A stretch of DNA of 19,889 nucleotides from an uncultured Gammaproteobacteria bacterium. Its GTDB lineage: Bacteria > Pseudomonadota > Gammaproteobacteria > GCA-001735895. The stretch lies in NCBI GenBank assembly GCA_945787265.1, contig CALZHS010000051.1:1-19889 (forward strand). The letters are read 5' to 3'. A program made the translations under genes and the position numbers. Numbering within the stretch: the stretch's first letter is position 1; each line of letters starts with the position of its first letter. This document shows positions 7,875 through 15,258 of the stretch, piece after piece. The notes under the pieces were generated by a model. It saw only the letters and a list, made by a program, of their open reading frames with translations. It was not told the origin of the DNA and did no database searches.

Positions 7875-9032
7875 TCATATTTGCTGGCTCGCGATTAATC
7901 TCTGGATTAAGTCATCGAAATGGCGTTCATGTACGTTGGCATAGGCAAAGCGGATGAACTGTTCCTGGTCCTGGCCAAAATAACTTCCCGGCAGGCTGAT
8001 GATTTCGTGATCCTGGATCAAGCGCTTGACGACATCCCGGGCAGGAGCGTCGAAAGGGTGCTGGATATAGGCGAAGTAGGCGCCGGCGCTGACCAGGCGG
8101 TAATCCAGATCGGGGTGCTCGAAGGCCTGCTTGATGGCGATTGCGCGTTGCGCCAGTTCGTCTGATTTTTCCAGCTTCCAGGCGTGCAGGTTGTTGAGCC
8201 CGTAAAGTGCCGCGAGCTGGCCAGCATGCGGGGCACAGATCGCGGTGCAATCCTGAATTTTCTTGAGTTGCTCGAGCAATGCCTGGCTCGCCGCGACCGC
8301 GCCGGTACGAAACCCGGTCAGGCTGAACACCTTGGAAAAGCTGTATAAATGTACCAGGGTATCGCCCCAGTCTGGACGCGTAAACAGGCGATGCGGCAGC
8401 TGCCTGATATCGATGAAATCACGGTAGGTTTCATCCATGATCAGCGCGAGTCCATGCTCGCGGGCAAGTTCAAAGAACTGGTCGATACATTCATGACTGT
8501 AGATAGCACCGCTGGGATTGTTCGGCGTGACCAGCAAGATTGCCCGGGTTCGCTCGTTGATCAGCGAACGCGCTTCCCGTGGATCAGGCATCGCGGTATC
8601 GGCGTTAAACGACAGGTAGCGCGGCACCACGGCACGGGTTGTCAGCCACATCTGGTGATTGAAGTAACAGGGCAGCGGTACGATAACCTCGTCGCCGGCC
8701 TGGCACAGGGTGTCCACGACCGAGCAAAACGCCTGGTTACAGCCTGCTGTAATGAGAATGTCATCTGCGGTGACCGTACCCTGGTAGCGCTCGCTGATAT
8801 TGCCTGCCAGGGCCTCACGCAACGCTGCGATGCCGCGTATATCGGTATAGGTAGCCCCTTCGCCAGCCTTGATCGCGTCCGCGAGGTAATCCCTGAGCGA
8901 CTGCGGCGGCAGGTGCGCGGGTACTGCCTGGCACATGTCGATCAGGTTGTCGGACCCGGGGCTGGTTACCCAGGACCAGGCTTCGGCGATTGGCGCCGCG
9001 GCGCAATCGAGGACATTTGGATTGAATTTCAT
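7875..9032 (-). CDS. PLP-dependent aminotransferase, class I/II
   Basis: A 385-residue fold-type I aminotransferase. The PLP-binding lysine is K234 in LYSFSKVFSLTGFRTG. Other conserved positions are TPNNPSG (N171/N172), D200 with Y203 (IMDETY, bonding the pyridine nitrogen and phenol oxygen of PLP), and R361 (FIRFAY), the expected carboxylate-binding arginine. Such enzymes move amino groups between amino acids and 2-oxo acids; the substrate cannot be read from the sequence. The first residues (MKFNPNVLDCAAAPIAEA) look like the substrate-gating N-terminus of the family. It is the first gene of a minus-strand group with the GFA protein and metallopeptidase. No convincing promoter was found in the 107 bases before it, which it shares divergently with gloA. 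Confidence 0.88.
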   Translation of the reverse strand: MKFNPNVLDCAAAPIAEAWSWVTSPGSDNLIDMCQAVPAHLPPQSLRDYLADAIKAGEGATYTDIRGIAALREALAGNISERYQGTVTADDILITAGCNQAFCSVVDTLCQAGDEVIVPLPCYFNHQMWLTTRAVVPRYLSFNADTAMPDPREARSLINERTRAILLVTPNNPSGAIYSHECIDQFFELAREHGLALIMDETYRDFIDIRQLPHRLFTRPDWGDTLVHLYSFSKVFSLTGFRTGAVAASQALLEQLKKIQDCTAICAPHAGQLAALYGLNNLHAWKLEKSDELAQRAIAIKQAFEHPDLDYRLVSAGAYFAYIQHPFDAPARDVVKRLIQDHEIISLPGSYFGQDQEQFIRFAYANVHERHFDDLIQRLIASQQI

Positions 9033-9080
9033 AACAGTTACCGGGTCAATTGAACCGATGTTAGTGAATTCCAGCCTGCC

Positions 9081-9109
9081 TTACCAGCCTCGGGAAGCTA
9101 TGACATAAT
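9081..9109 (+). promoter_or_regulatory. Candidate sigma-70 promoter for the gloA-SDR group
   Basis: TTACCA at 9081-9086 (4 of 6 against TTGACA) and CATAAT at 9104-9109 (5 of 6 against TATAAT) are separated by the ideal 17 bases. The start of transcription would be near 9116, about 24 bases before the ATG of the glyoxalase gene. It lies in the divergent region shared with the aminotransferase gene. Confidence 0.5.
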
Positions 9110-9139
9110 ACGCGGCGGATTTAAAACCGGGATAGAACA

Positions 9140-9629
9140 ATGAAATACTTACACACCATGGTGCGCGTGCACGATCTGGACGCCTCGCTTGGATTTTACT
9201 GTGACCTGCTTGGCCTGGTTGAGACCGATCGCTATGAAAGCGACGAAGGCCAGTTTACGCTGGTATTTCTTGCGGCGCCGGAAGACCTCGAACAGGCCAG
9301 GGCCGCTCGCGCCCCGCTGGTGGAGCTGACTTACAACTGGGACGGAGAGGAATACCAGGGAGGCCGTAATTTCGGCCATCTGGCCTACGCGGTGGATGAC
9401 GTGTACGCGGATTGCCAGAAAATGATGGATGCCGGAATCACGATCAACGTTGTACGCGGTTTGCCAGAAAATGATGGATGCCGGAATCACGATCAACGTT
9501 CCGCCCCGCGATGGGCACATGGCGTTTTTTCGTTCCCCCGACAATATTTCAATCGAGCTGCTGCAAAAGGGTGAGCCGCTGGCGCCGGCCGAACCCTGGG
9601 TATCGATGCCGACGACTGGTGAATGGTAG
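9140..9629 (+). pseudogene. gloA: Glyoxalase I (lactoylglutathione lyase), broken by a 49-bp tandem duplication
   Basis: Glyoxalase I isomerises the hemithioacetal of methylglyoxal and glutathione to S-lactoylglutathione. The intact sequence, rebuilt by removing one copy of a 49-bp tandem repeat (9402-9450 and 9451-9499), would be a 146-residue VOC-fold protein. Its expected metal ligands are H5, E62 (VELTYNW), H80 (FGHLAYAV) and E123 (ISIELLQKG). As it stands, the frame shifts at the second copy and reads an unrelated tail to a stop at 9572-9574 (144 codons). E123 and the last strand are lost, so the product should be inactive. The correct downstream frame is fully preserved up to TAG at 9627-9629, with no further damage. 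This means a very recent mutation or a sequencing/assembly error. Confidence 0.88.
9402..9499 (+). repeat. 49-bp tandem duplication inside gloA
   Basis: Two head-to-tail copies of a 49-base unit, 9402-9450 and 9451-9499, starting TGTACGCGG and ending GATCAACGT. They differ at one base only (A at 9411, T at 9460). The unit length is not a multiple of three, so it shifts the gloA frame. Confidence 0.97.
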
Positions 9630-10405
9630 CCGTGGAGCAATACCTCGAGGGTCGAATTGCGATTATAACCGGCGGTTTTACCGGCATCGGTAAAGCAATC
9701 GCGATCGCACTGGCTGAGCGCGGTGCGACTATCGCGGTCGGCGCCCGGCGCCAGCCCGAGGCCGTAATCGAGGAGCTCGAAGCCGCTTGTGCTGCGTTTT
9801 TTTATCAAAAGCTCGACGTCGCCGACGTCGCTAGCGTGGCTGCATTTGTCGACGCATTGGCAAGCAAACATGGTCATGCCGATATCCTGGTCAATTCAGC
9901 CGGTGTCACCGCGCACCAGCTGGTATGTGGACACGATGAACAATCCTGGCTCGAGGTCATCGATATCAACCTGTCGGGCCCATTCCGCATGATACGCGCC
10001 TGCCTTCCGAAGATGATCGAACGCCGCTGGGGGCGCATCATCAACATTGGCTCCACCGCGGCGACCACCGCGGTTGCCGATCATGCGGCTTACTGTGCAT
10101 CCAAGTCGGGTCTGTTGGGATTGAACCGCGCGGTTGCACTCGAAGGTGCGCCACATGGCGTCAGCTCGGTCGTTATCAGTCCGACCTGGGTGCAAACCGA
10201 AATGTTCGATAACAGTATGGCAATCCAGGCGCGTAGGACGGGGCACAGCGTCGATGATGAAATCGGCAAACTCGTTGCCGAACAGCCACAAAAGCGCCTG
10301 GTGCAACCCAGGGAACTCGGCGCATTGGCGGCCTTCCTGTGCCGTGATGAAGCGCTTGGTATTACCATGGAAGACATCCAGCTCAATGCCGGCGCGTTGT
10401 GGTAG
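9623..10405 (+). CDS. SDR-family NAD(P)-dependent oxidoreductase
   Basis: A 260-residue classical short-chain dehydrogenase/reductase. It has the cofactor motif TGGFTGIG (16-23), NSAG (91-94, a variant of NNAG), the catalytic tetrad N116, S144 (NIGSTAATT), Y157 and K161 (YCASK), and the usual C-terminal LNAGALW in place of the common DGG. The basic pair ARR at 41-43, after the second strand, hints at NADP(H) preference. The substrate is unknown. The ATG at 9623 overlaps the end of the gloA reading frame by 7 bases, so translation was probably coupled to gloA; a GTG at 9632 is a possible alternative start. With gloA and the next gene it forms a plus-strand group. Confidence 0.9.
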   Translation: MVAVEQYLEGRIAIITGGFTGIGKAIAIALAERGATIAVGARRQPEAVIEELEAACAAFFYQKLDVADVASVAAFVDALASKHGHADILVNSAGVTAHQLVCGHDEQSWLEVIDINLSGPFRMIRACLPKMIERRWGRIINIGSTAATTAVADHAAYCASKSGLLGLNRAVALEGAPHGVSSVVISPTWVQTEMFDNSMAIQARRTGHSVDDEIGKLVAEQPQKRLVQPRELGALAAFLCRDEALGITMEDIQLNAGALW

Positions 10406-10414
10406 CCTAACACC

Positions 10415-10867
10415 ATGTCGATACTGAATTTGCAGGCCAGCTACTTCGCGATAGATAACCCGCTGCGGCTGCTGGAGCGCTGGTTCAACAGGTTTCGGCA
10501 TCGTCAAATTGTCCGCATTGGCCAGCGCGAGTTGGACGTCTGCTGGACCGACCGTGCCGAGGCTGCTTTGCGGGCCGGCGAGCGGCCGTTAATCGTCGAA
10601 CTGCAGCTGTATTTTTCCTGCGTGGTCAAGAAGCGGGTGCTGTTTCACCGCAGCGCAGATTTCGATACCACGAAAGTCAATGACAGGCTCGAACTCGCGT
10701 TTCGGCCGATTGCGTCAGCCGCCTGTGATCCGCAGGAATTCGCCCTGCGGCATCCTGCCGGTAAAAACCTGTCGCAAGGTGTTGCAGCGCGAATGGTCCC
10801 GAAACGTGTTGAAATCGATTTTCGTCAGGGTGAATGGGAAGGCGGGTTTCATTACTCGAAGGCCTGA
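10415..10867 (+). CDS. Unrecognised 150-residue protein
   Basis: I do not recognise a named domain. The product is soluble, with no signal peptide or membrane segment. It has a basic-aromatic N-terminal region (LERWFNRFRHRQIVRIG, about 20-36), a strand-rich middle (LIVELQLYFSCVVKKRVLFH, 59-78), and two cysteines not arranged as a metal site (C43, C69), plus C104. Coding is supported by the full-length frame with no shifted competitor, by codon use like its neighbours, and by its tight fit: 9 bases after the SDR stop and 22 bases before the convergent Omp85 stop. It is probably co-transcribed with gloA and the SDR, which gives no clear functional hint. Confidence 0.7.
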   Translation: MSILNLQASYFAIDNPLRLLERWFNRFRHRQIVRIGQRELDVCWTDRAEAALRAGERPLIVELQLYFSCVVKKRVLFHRSADFDTTKVNDRLELAFRPIASAACDPQEFALRHPAGKNLSQGVAARMVPKRVEIDFRQGEWEGGFHYSKA

Positions 10868-10889
10868 GGTCTTTGACTTCAGCCCGTTT
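10861..10889 (+). terminator. Candidate hairpin terminator between convergent genes
   Basis: CTGAGGTC (10864-10871) can pair with GACTTCAG (10875-10882) across a TTT loop with one G-U pair. GG/CC extends the stem beyond one mismatch, and GTTTCT follows. It starts within the stop region of the 150-residue gene and fills the 22-base gap before the convergent Omp85 stop codon. The T-tract is short, so termination is likely but not certain, and the minus strand has no T-tract. Confidence 0.45.
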
Positions 10890-11924
10890 CTAGAATGCCT
10901 CACCCACATTGATGATGAAGCCACTCTCGTCATCGACGTAAGAAAAATCGGCACGCAGGTTTAGCGTCTGGCCTGGAATCATCTGCCAGCGCAGCCCAAC
11001 CCCGCTACTGTTAATGAACTCATCCGCTTCGAAACTGGAAAAGTTGCGGGCGACCTGCGCAACCTCAGTGAAAACAACCAGGCCAAAGCGCTCCGAAAAC
11101 TTCCATCGATACTCAGCCTGCAAACCGGCCAGGCTTTTATCACGATAGCGCCCGCGCTCGATACCGCGTAACAGTTTACTGCCATCGGGTGTATTCAAAT
11201 CCCAGAAGGGTATATCGCCATGTTGGCTATTTAGCTGCAGCGATACGGCAATACTTACAGCATTGTCAATCGGGAAATAGTGGCTGTAACCAAGTTCGTT
11301 TGACTCGTAGTCGAAGTCGCTACTGACACTATCGGTAAAGGAGAGGCTCTGCAGCCTGAACAGGCTACCCGAGGTTGGGTACTGGGTGTCATCGCGCAGA
11401 TCCCGGGCCAGCGACACGCCAAGCCCGGCGATACGATCATCGCTGTCTTCGGTCAACTCGGTGTTGCCATCTTGCACCTCGATTTCGTTTTGCTCGAGCT
11501 GCAAAACTCCACCCAGCCACCAGTCCCGGATGAGCTTGTACTCGTGTTTAACAACCAGCTTTTCACCGCTGATCTCGTACTCGTCTTCCAGGTCGGAATC
11601 GGGGCCGATACCGAAGTAGGTGCTTGGCCACAGCCGGGTGTTGAGGTTGGCCGTGAAGCGTTGGGAATTGAATTGAAGATTGGAGCTCAACGCGACCAGG
11701 TACTGATCTTCCTCAGTGGTCAGGGCGAAACCCTGAAACCGCGAGTCCCGGCGCAACCCGGGAGTCGAATCAAGGTAATGCAGCAGTAATAATCCGGCCT
11801 GGAATCCGGTTTCCTCGGCCCGCGCAACGATTGGCAGAATCAGCGATGAATCGGTTTCCTCCTCGGCCCAGGCAAGGCTCGAAACCAGTAACAGGCACAG
11901 CAGGCCCCGTGGGATCAATTGCAT
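10890..11924 (-). CDS. Omp85/BamA-type outer-membrane barrel protein without POTRA domains
   Basis: A 344-residue precursor with a signal peptide (MQLIPRGLLCLLLVSSLAWA, cleaved near residue 20) and a C-terminal phenylalanine (GEAF), the mark of outer-membrane barrels. Alternating hydrophobic strands fill the rest. Two Omp85-superfamily signatures are visible: the strand/turn ARDLRDDTQYPTSGSLFR (163-180) and the conserved lid-loop motif LLRGIERGRYRDK (241-253), the counterpart of VRGF/Y. No room exists for a POTRA domain between the signal and the barrel, so this is the short bacterial surface antigen type rather than BamA or TamA. Its role could be transport or structural; the sequence does not say. 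It is third in a minus-strand operon after two membrane proteins, with a 27-base gap. Confidence 0.85.
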   Translation of the reverse strand: MQLIPRGLLCLLLVSSLAWAEEETDSSLILPIVARAEETGFQAGLLLLHYLDSTPGLRRDSRFQGFALTTEEDQYLVALSSNLQFNSQRFTANLNTRLWPSTYFGIGPDSDLEDEYEISGEKLVVKHEYKLIRDWWLGGVLQLEQNEIEVQDGNTELTEDSDDRIAGLGVSLARDLRDDTQYPTSGSLFRLQSLSFTDSVSSDFDYESNELGYSHYFPIDNAVSIAVSLQLNSQHGDIPFWDLNTPDGSKLLRGIERGRYRDKSLAGLQAEYRWKFSERFGLVVFTEVAQVARNFSSFEADEFINSSGVGLRWQMIPGQTLNLRADFSYVDDESGFIINVGEAF

Positions 11925-11951
11925 CGGTATTCGATCGGGAGGTTCAGATAA

Positions 11952-12374
11952 TTAAAAACTGCTTTCTGGCCTGGAAAACTTTGCGTGAACCAGCCCGATA
12001 ATCGCACCGCCAATGCCCTGTTCTAACAGTGCCCAGGCGGGGTCGATCAGCAGGTCCAGGGCTGGAAATCGGTAGACGCCGTGCAGAACCAGGGTCTGGG
12101 GCAGCAGCCAGAAGATGCCCGCAACCATGCCGAACAGGAATCCCGACCGGGTCGAGTATGAAGGGCGGCTTACCACGCGTGGGTATATCAGGGTCATGAG
12201 CAAGGCAAGCAGCGCATATCCCAGTACTATCAGCGCAAGGTTCGGGGATTCAAGCAGCATCGCTGGATCGACATTTTCACTGGCAACCTGGTTGACCACC
12301 AGCCCGTTAAAAAGACCGGCCAGCACAAACATGACCAGCATGGACCCCAGTAGCGAGATAATTTTGACTTTCAC
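11952..12374 (-). CDS. Four-helix membrane protein, unrecognised
   Basis: A 140-residue inner-membrane protein with four hydrophobic segments, roughly residues 5-27, 45-66, 77-100 and 110-130. Conserved-looking polar features include a LIYPRVVSRPSYSTRSGFLF linker between helices 2 and 3. I do not recognise a family with certainty. The start is GTG at 12374, overlapping the TGA of the upstream gene (GTGA at 12374-12371), so the two membrane proteins are translated together. The Omp85-type gene follows 27 bases on. Confidence 0.75.
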   Translation of the reverse strand: MKVKIISLLGSMLVMFVLAGLFNGLVVNQVASENVDPAMLLESPNLALIVLGYALLALLMTLIYPRVVSRPSYSTRSGFLFGMVAGIFWLLPQTLVLHGVYRFPALDLLIDPAWALLEQGIGGAIIGLVHAKFSRPESSF

Positions 12375-13009
12375 GAATGTTTCCCCGTGGCGGCACTAAA
12401 GTTTTGATTTTGCAGCATGGCACTGATGCCAACCGCGACCAGCGCTGCACCAAACACGGCCGCGGTAATACGCGCCACATCGATATCGCCAGCCGGGCTC
12501 AGGCCCACGCCAAAAGCGAGGGCCGACAGGATCAGAAAAATACCGAGATAACCCGGGACGATTCGGGATCTTGTCCAGGCCGCGCCCAGCAGTGCGTAGC
12601 CGATTACCGTCAGTAAGCCGGAAAGCGGGAATGCGATCGCAACCATGCCCATGGCGTCGCCGGCACCGTGGTCGTTAATCACGGCCGGGTAGTTTGCTGC
12701 CAGGAAAGGGGCGATTAGCACCTCGTAGTAGTCGAGTCCGAAAATCATCATCATGCCGATAAACAGCATGACGTATCCGGTCAGGCCGAGACGACTGGCG
12801 CGCAGTGCCGTAACCGCGTAGAGCGCCGTCGTGCCCAACAGGCCGAGTACCAGGGAAACCGAGAACAGTAGATGTATTAATATCCAGTTCGACGAAGCGA
12901 TGACATCCGGCACCATATGCTGCGGGTGCGAGACATAGGAGTAACCAAGCGCGAGTCCGCTGATGATCATTAGCAGGCCACCTGCGCGTATGAACTGCAG
13001 TACCGTCAT
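12371..13009 (-). CDS. Multi-pass membrane protein, unrecognised
   Basis: A 212-residue protein with about six membrane segments (near residues 10-27, 44-66, 76-95, 118-138, 147-167 and 176-196). No domain name can be given. I chose the ATG at 13009, which has GGGGG about 6 bases upstream. The in-frame ATG at 13036 lies within the -10 element TATAAT of a strong promoter and so would be upstream of the transcript start. It is the first gene of a three-gene operon: its TGA overlaps the GTG of the four-helix protein by 4 bases, and the Omp85-type barrel follows. Together they suggest an envelope-related unit, as inference. Confidence 0.75.
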   Translation of the reverse strand: MTVLQFIRAGGLLMIISGLALGYSYVSHPQHMVPDVIASSNWILIHLLFSVSLVLGLLGTTALYAVTALRASRLGLTGYVMLFIGMMMIFGLDYYEVLIAPFLAANYPAVINDHGAGDAMGMVAIAFPLSGLLTVIGYALLGAAWTRSRIVPGYLGIFLILSALAFGVGLSPAGDIDVARITAAVFGAALVAVGISAMLQNQNFSAATGKHS

Positions 13010-13034
13010 TTTCAGCCCCCGATCTGAAAGGCAC

Positions 13035-13063
13035 ATTATAAGCCAATCGAATCTGATCGTCAG
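13035..13063 (-). promoter_or_regulatory. Strong sigma-70 promoter of the membrane/Omp85 operon
   Basis: On the minus strand the -10 element is a perfect TATAAT (13040-13035), preceded after 17 bases by CTGACG (13063-13058; 4 of 6). Transcription should begin near 13028, giving a leader of about 19 bases with a GGGGG ribosome-binding site before the ATG at 13009. Confidence 0.7.
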
Positions 13064-13344
13064 GCCTGTCGGGTAACGCCTTTTACGGTGATGCCCAGGT
13101 AACGCCTGTTGAGGGCTTCTCTGACCGGTTTTTACCCGCTGGCCAGTATTCTGAAGTCACTGGGTGTTAAACCGGGCCAGGCCTTTTCCTGGGCCTGTCT
13201 ATTTCAGGCAAAAAACAATAATCGCCGGGTCACCGCTAGCGCGTTTCCCGGCGACTACCCCTCCAATTACCCCGTTCGCTCGGCTGCCATTTATGGCATC
13301 ATGCGTCGCTGTTAGTGAAAAAACCAGGTTCGGGAGAATTACAG
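13064..13344 (+). other. Intergenic region between the membrane operon and comD
   Basis: About 280 bases upstream of comD with no supported gene. It contains a direct repeat, GGTAACGCCT at 13072-13081 and 13098-13107, just beyond the -35 element of the minus-strand promoter. It also has a short inverted repeat CAGGCC/GGCCTG at 13178-13183 and 13192-13197. No convincing plus-strand promoter for comD was found. Confidence 0.5.
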
Positions 13345-13842
13345 GTGTCGGTAAATGAAACAATCGTAACGGATTTGATCAACAACGGAATCGAGTTTGT
13401 TACAACGGTCCCCTGCAAACAGCTGGCGGGTGTCATCGAGCAGATTGATCAAAGCGATCAGATCTTTCATATACCGTCCAACAAGGAGGACGAGGGCATG
13501 GGTCTATGCGCGGGTGCCTTCATGGGCGGTAAGCGCTCCGCGATCATCATGCAGAATACCGCGATCGGGGTGACCATCAATACGCTGGCCACGCTGATCC
13601 AGTACTACCATATTCCGCTACCGATGCTGATCAGCTATCGCGGTGAAATCGGCGAGCCGGTCGCCTGCCAGGTCGAAATGGCGGTGCATACGAAGGCATT
13701 GCTGGCGCAACTGAATATACCGACCTATCATTTTCATCACCCGGACGACGCGAACGAGCTGGACGCGATTCTCAGGCACTGTTTCATGTGCAAGAAGCCG
13801 GTCGCGATTCTAACCGATGCCAGTTTCTGGAAGGGGGCCTGA
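13345..13842 (+). CDS. comD: Sulfopyruvate decarboxylase subunit alpha (ComD-like)
   Basis: A 165-residue protein corresponding to the pyrimidine-binding (Pyr) half of a thiamine-diphosphate decarboxylase. The cofactor-activating glutamate is E48 in SNKEDEGMGLCAGAF, aligned by its distance to the AG motif. The IMQNTAIGVTINTLATL and IPLPMLISYRGEIGE segments are typical of ComD and of the N-terminal half of phosphonopyruvate decarboxylase. Together with the next gene it would convert sulfopyruvate to sulfoacetaldehyde and CO2; phosphonopyruvate is the alternative substrate. Its length matches archaeal ComD (about 169). The start is GTG at 13345, with GGGAG at 13332-13336; a GTG at 13315 has no ribosome-binding site. 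The stop lies one base before the comE ATG. Confidence 0.85.
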   Translation: MSVNETIVTDLINNGIEFVTTVPCKQLAGVIEQIDQSDQIFHIPSNKEDEGMGLCAGAFMGGKRSAIIMQNTAIGVTINTLATLIQYYHIPLPMLISYRGEIGEPVACQVEMAVHTKALLAQLNIPTYHFHHPDDANELDAILRHCFMCKKPVAILTDASFWKGA

Positions 13843-13843
13843 G

Positions 13844-14410
13844 ATGATTCGCAGCGAGGTTTTAAAAACACTGATTCCAGTTATTTCCGACAAGCTGGTG
13901 ATCTGCAATATCGGATTACCCAGCCAGGAGCTGCATCTGCTCGATGACCAGCCGAGCAATTTCTACATGCTCGGCACCATGGGGCTGGCATCTTCGATTG
14001 GTCTCGGCCTGGCCCTCGCGCAAAGAGACAAGGTGATTGCGATCGACGGCGACGGCTCGGTGTTAACCAACTTCGGTACCCTGCCGACCATCGCCAACAA
14101 CGTGGCGGATAATTTTATCCTCCTCATTGTCGATAACGGCAGCTATGGCTCCACCGGGGATCAACCCACTTACGCGGGCCGCAAGACTTCCCTGGCGGCG
14201 GTGGCAAAGGCCTGTGGCTGTGAAAATGTGATCGAGTGCCGGGCCGAGGAAACCGCGGCGGTGCTGCAAGACGCGCTGGACTCCAACGAAATGACGATCA
14301 TCGTCTGCAAGTGCGAGTCCGGAAATATAAAAGTACCGGTAATCGATATCGATCCCGTCGTGATCAAGGACCGTTTCATGAAAGAGGTTCAGTCGCGAAA
14401 CACTCGTTGA
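13844..14410 (+). CDS. comE: Sulfopyruvate decarboxylase subunit beta (ComE-like)
   Basis: A 188-residue PP-domain partner of ComD. It has the full thiamine-diphosphate/Mg2+ motif: GDG at 69-71, then 26 residues, then Asn98 in LLIVDNGSYGSTGDQPT. The GTMGLASSIGLGLALAQ stretch (44-60) and the C-terminal ESGNIKVPVIDIDPVVIKDR (residues 149-168) are typical of ComE. The pair forms one active site at the subunit interface. No lactate dehydrogenase (slcC, comC), xsc, pepM or phosphonate gene is in the window, so the pathway is open: sulfolactate/DHPS breakdown, coenzyme M-like synthesis or phosphonate synthesis. The ATG at 13844 has a strong GGGGG site at 13833-13837, inside the end of comD. No terminator was recognised in the 224 bases that follow. 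Confidence 0.85.
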   Translation: MIRSEVLKTLIPVISDKLVICNIGLPSQELHLLDDQPSNFYMLGTMGLASSIGLGLALAQRDKVIAIDGDGSVLTNFGTLPTIANNVADNFILLIVDNGSYGSTGDQPTYAGRKTSLAAVAKACGCENVIECRAEETAAVLQDALDSNEMTIIVCKCESGNIKVPVIDIDPVVIKDRFMKEVQSRNTR

Positions 14411-14634
14411 TGGGTCGACGCAATTGGAATGCCCCCGCTCATTGGTACTCGAATACTTTAAACCAGAGCATAAGAGAGAAACCAGTGACCGGAACGCTAC
14501 TTACCGAGTAATTCAAACAGCAAGCCAACGCCTCATCGACGCGAACCTGTCCATAAACTGGATCGGTTTCGCTCTCGTCATTGGTGTCGAGACGACTGAT
14601 GAGCGTATCGCAATAAAAAGCCCGTCAGGATTTA

Positions 14635-15198
14635 TTAAAATAGCAGGCCGAAGCTAATCGCGCTGGCGTCGATGTCATCTTTGTCAAGATATTGCATGTA
14701 TTCGATATTTAAAGCCACCTTATCCGAGACATCGAAATTTGCACCGAAACCGTAAGACAGGTCTGATTCATCATCCGACTCCGATTCCGAACCAAGGGTC
14801 CCCAAATCAACGTCTATGGTGTAATCAACCACGGTAAATCCGATGATTCCGTATACCGAGACTGCGCCACCGGTATTGGCTTGCCCGACCAGGTAAATTC
14901 CCAATATTGTGTCAATATCAAGCTCGGCGCTTATATCGCCAAAAATCGGAACGGTTTCCGATACATCGTCATCCGAGAGGCCAAAACCAATCCTGCCTTC
15001 GAATCCGACGCCATTGTCACCCATACTCCCGATCCTAAAAACGGCCGCAGTTGGCTCCAGATCCAGATCATCCTCTTCTACCTGGGCATACTGAAATCCA
15101 AAATAAGTCTCATCACTATTAGCAGCAACTGCGTTGGTTCCCAGAAGAATTCCCGACATCATTAAAATTACGATGAATAAACTCGATTCAATTTTCAT
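14635..15198 (-). CDS. Small outer-membrane beta-barrel protein (porin-like/OmpA-N-like)
   Basis: A 187-residue precursor with a signal peptide (MKIESSLFIVILMMSGILLG..., cleavage near A25-A26) and a final Phe in ISFGLLF, as expected for an outer-membrane barrel of about eight strands. Predicted loops are extremely acidic, for example SESESDDESD (138-147) and EEDDLDLE (41-48), which may bind cations or suit saline surroundings. It resembles the opacity/OmpA-like barrel family only in general form. I chose the ATG at 15198 because it begins a good signal peptide and has GGAG about 8 bases upstream; the in-frame ATG at 15234 would put 12 charged residues before it. It is transcribed alone from the promoter at 15259-15286, with AT-rich flanks unlike its neighbours. 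Confidence 0.82.
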   Translation of the reverse strand: MKIESSLFIVILMMSGILLGTNAVAANSDETYFGFQYAQVEEDDLDLEPTAAVFRIGSMGDNGVGFEGRIGFGLSDDDVSETVPIFGDISAELDIDTILGIYLVGQANTGGAVSVYGIIGFTVVDYTIDVDLGTLGSESESDDESDLSYGFGANFDVSDKVALNIEYMQYLDKDDIDASAISFGLLF

Positions 15199-15258
15199 TT
15201 CAATTCTCCGCTTAAGAAAATCAATATAAATCACAATGAAATATTTTGTTTCTTAATA

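Noticed and set aside
13010..13036. ATG at 13036 as the start of the six-helix membrane protein
   Set aside because: It overlaps the -10 TATAAT of the promoter and would not be on the mRNA.
13177..13197. Inverted repeat CAGGCC/GGCCTG as a terminator or operator
   Set aside because: Short, imperfect when extended, and no T-tract. It may be chance in a GC-rich stretch.
13109..13315. Possible small gene of 68 codons upstream of comD
   Set aside because: No ribosome-binding site, unremarkable composition, and it ends next to the comD start region without a coding signature.
14570..14605. Hairpin CGCTCTCGTC / GACGA...GAGCG after comE as a terminator
   Set aside because: The stem needs a 5-base bulge and no T-tract follows on either strand.
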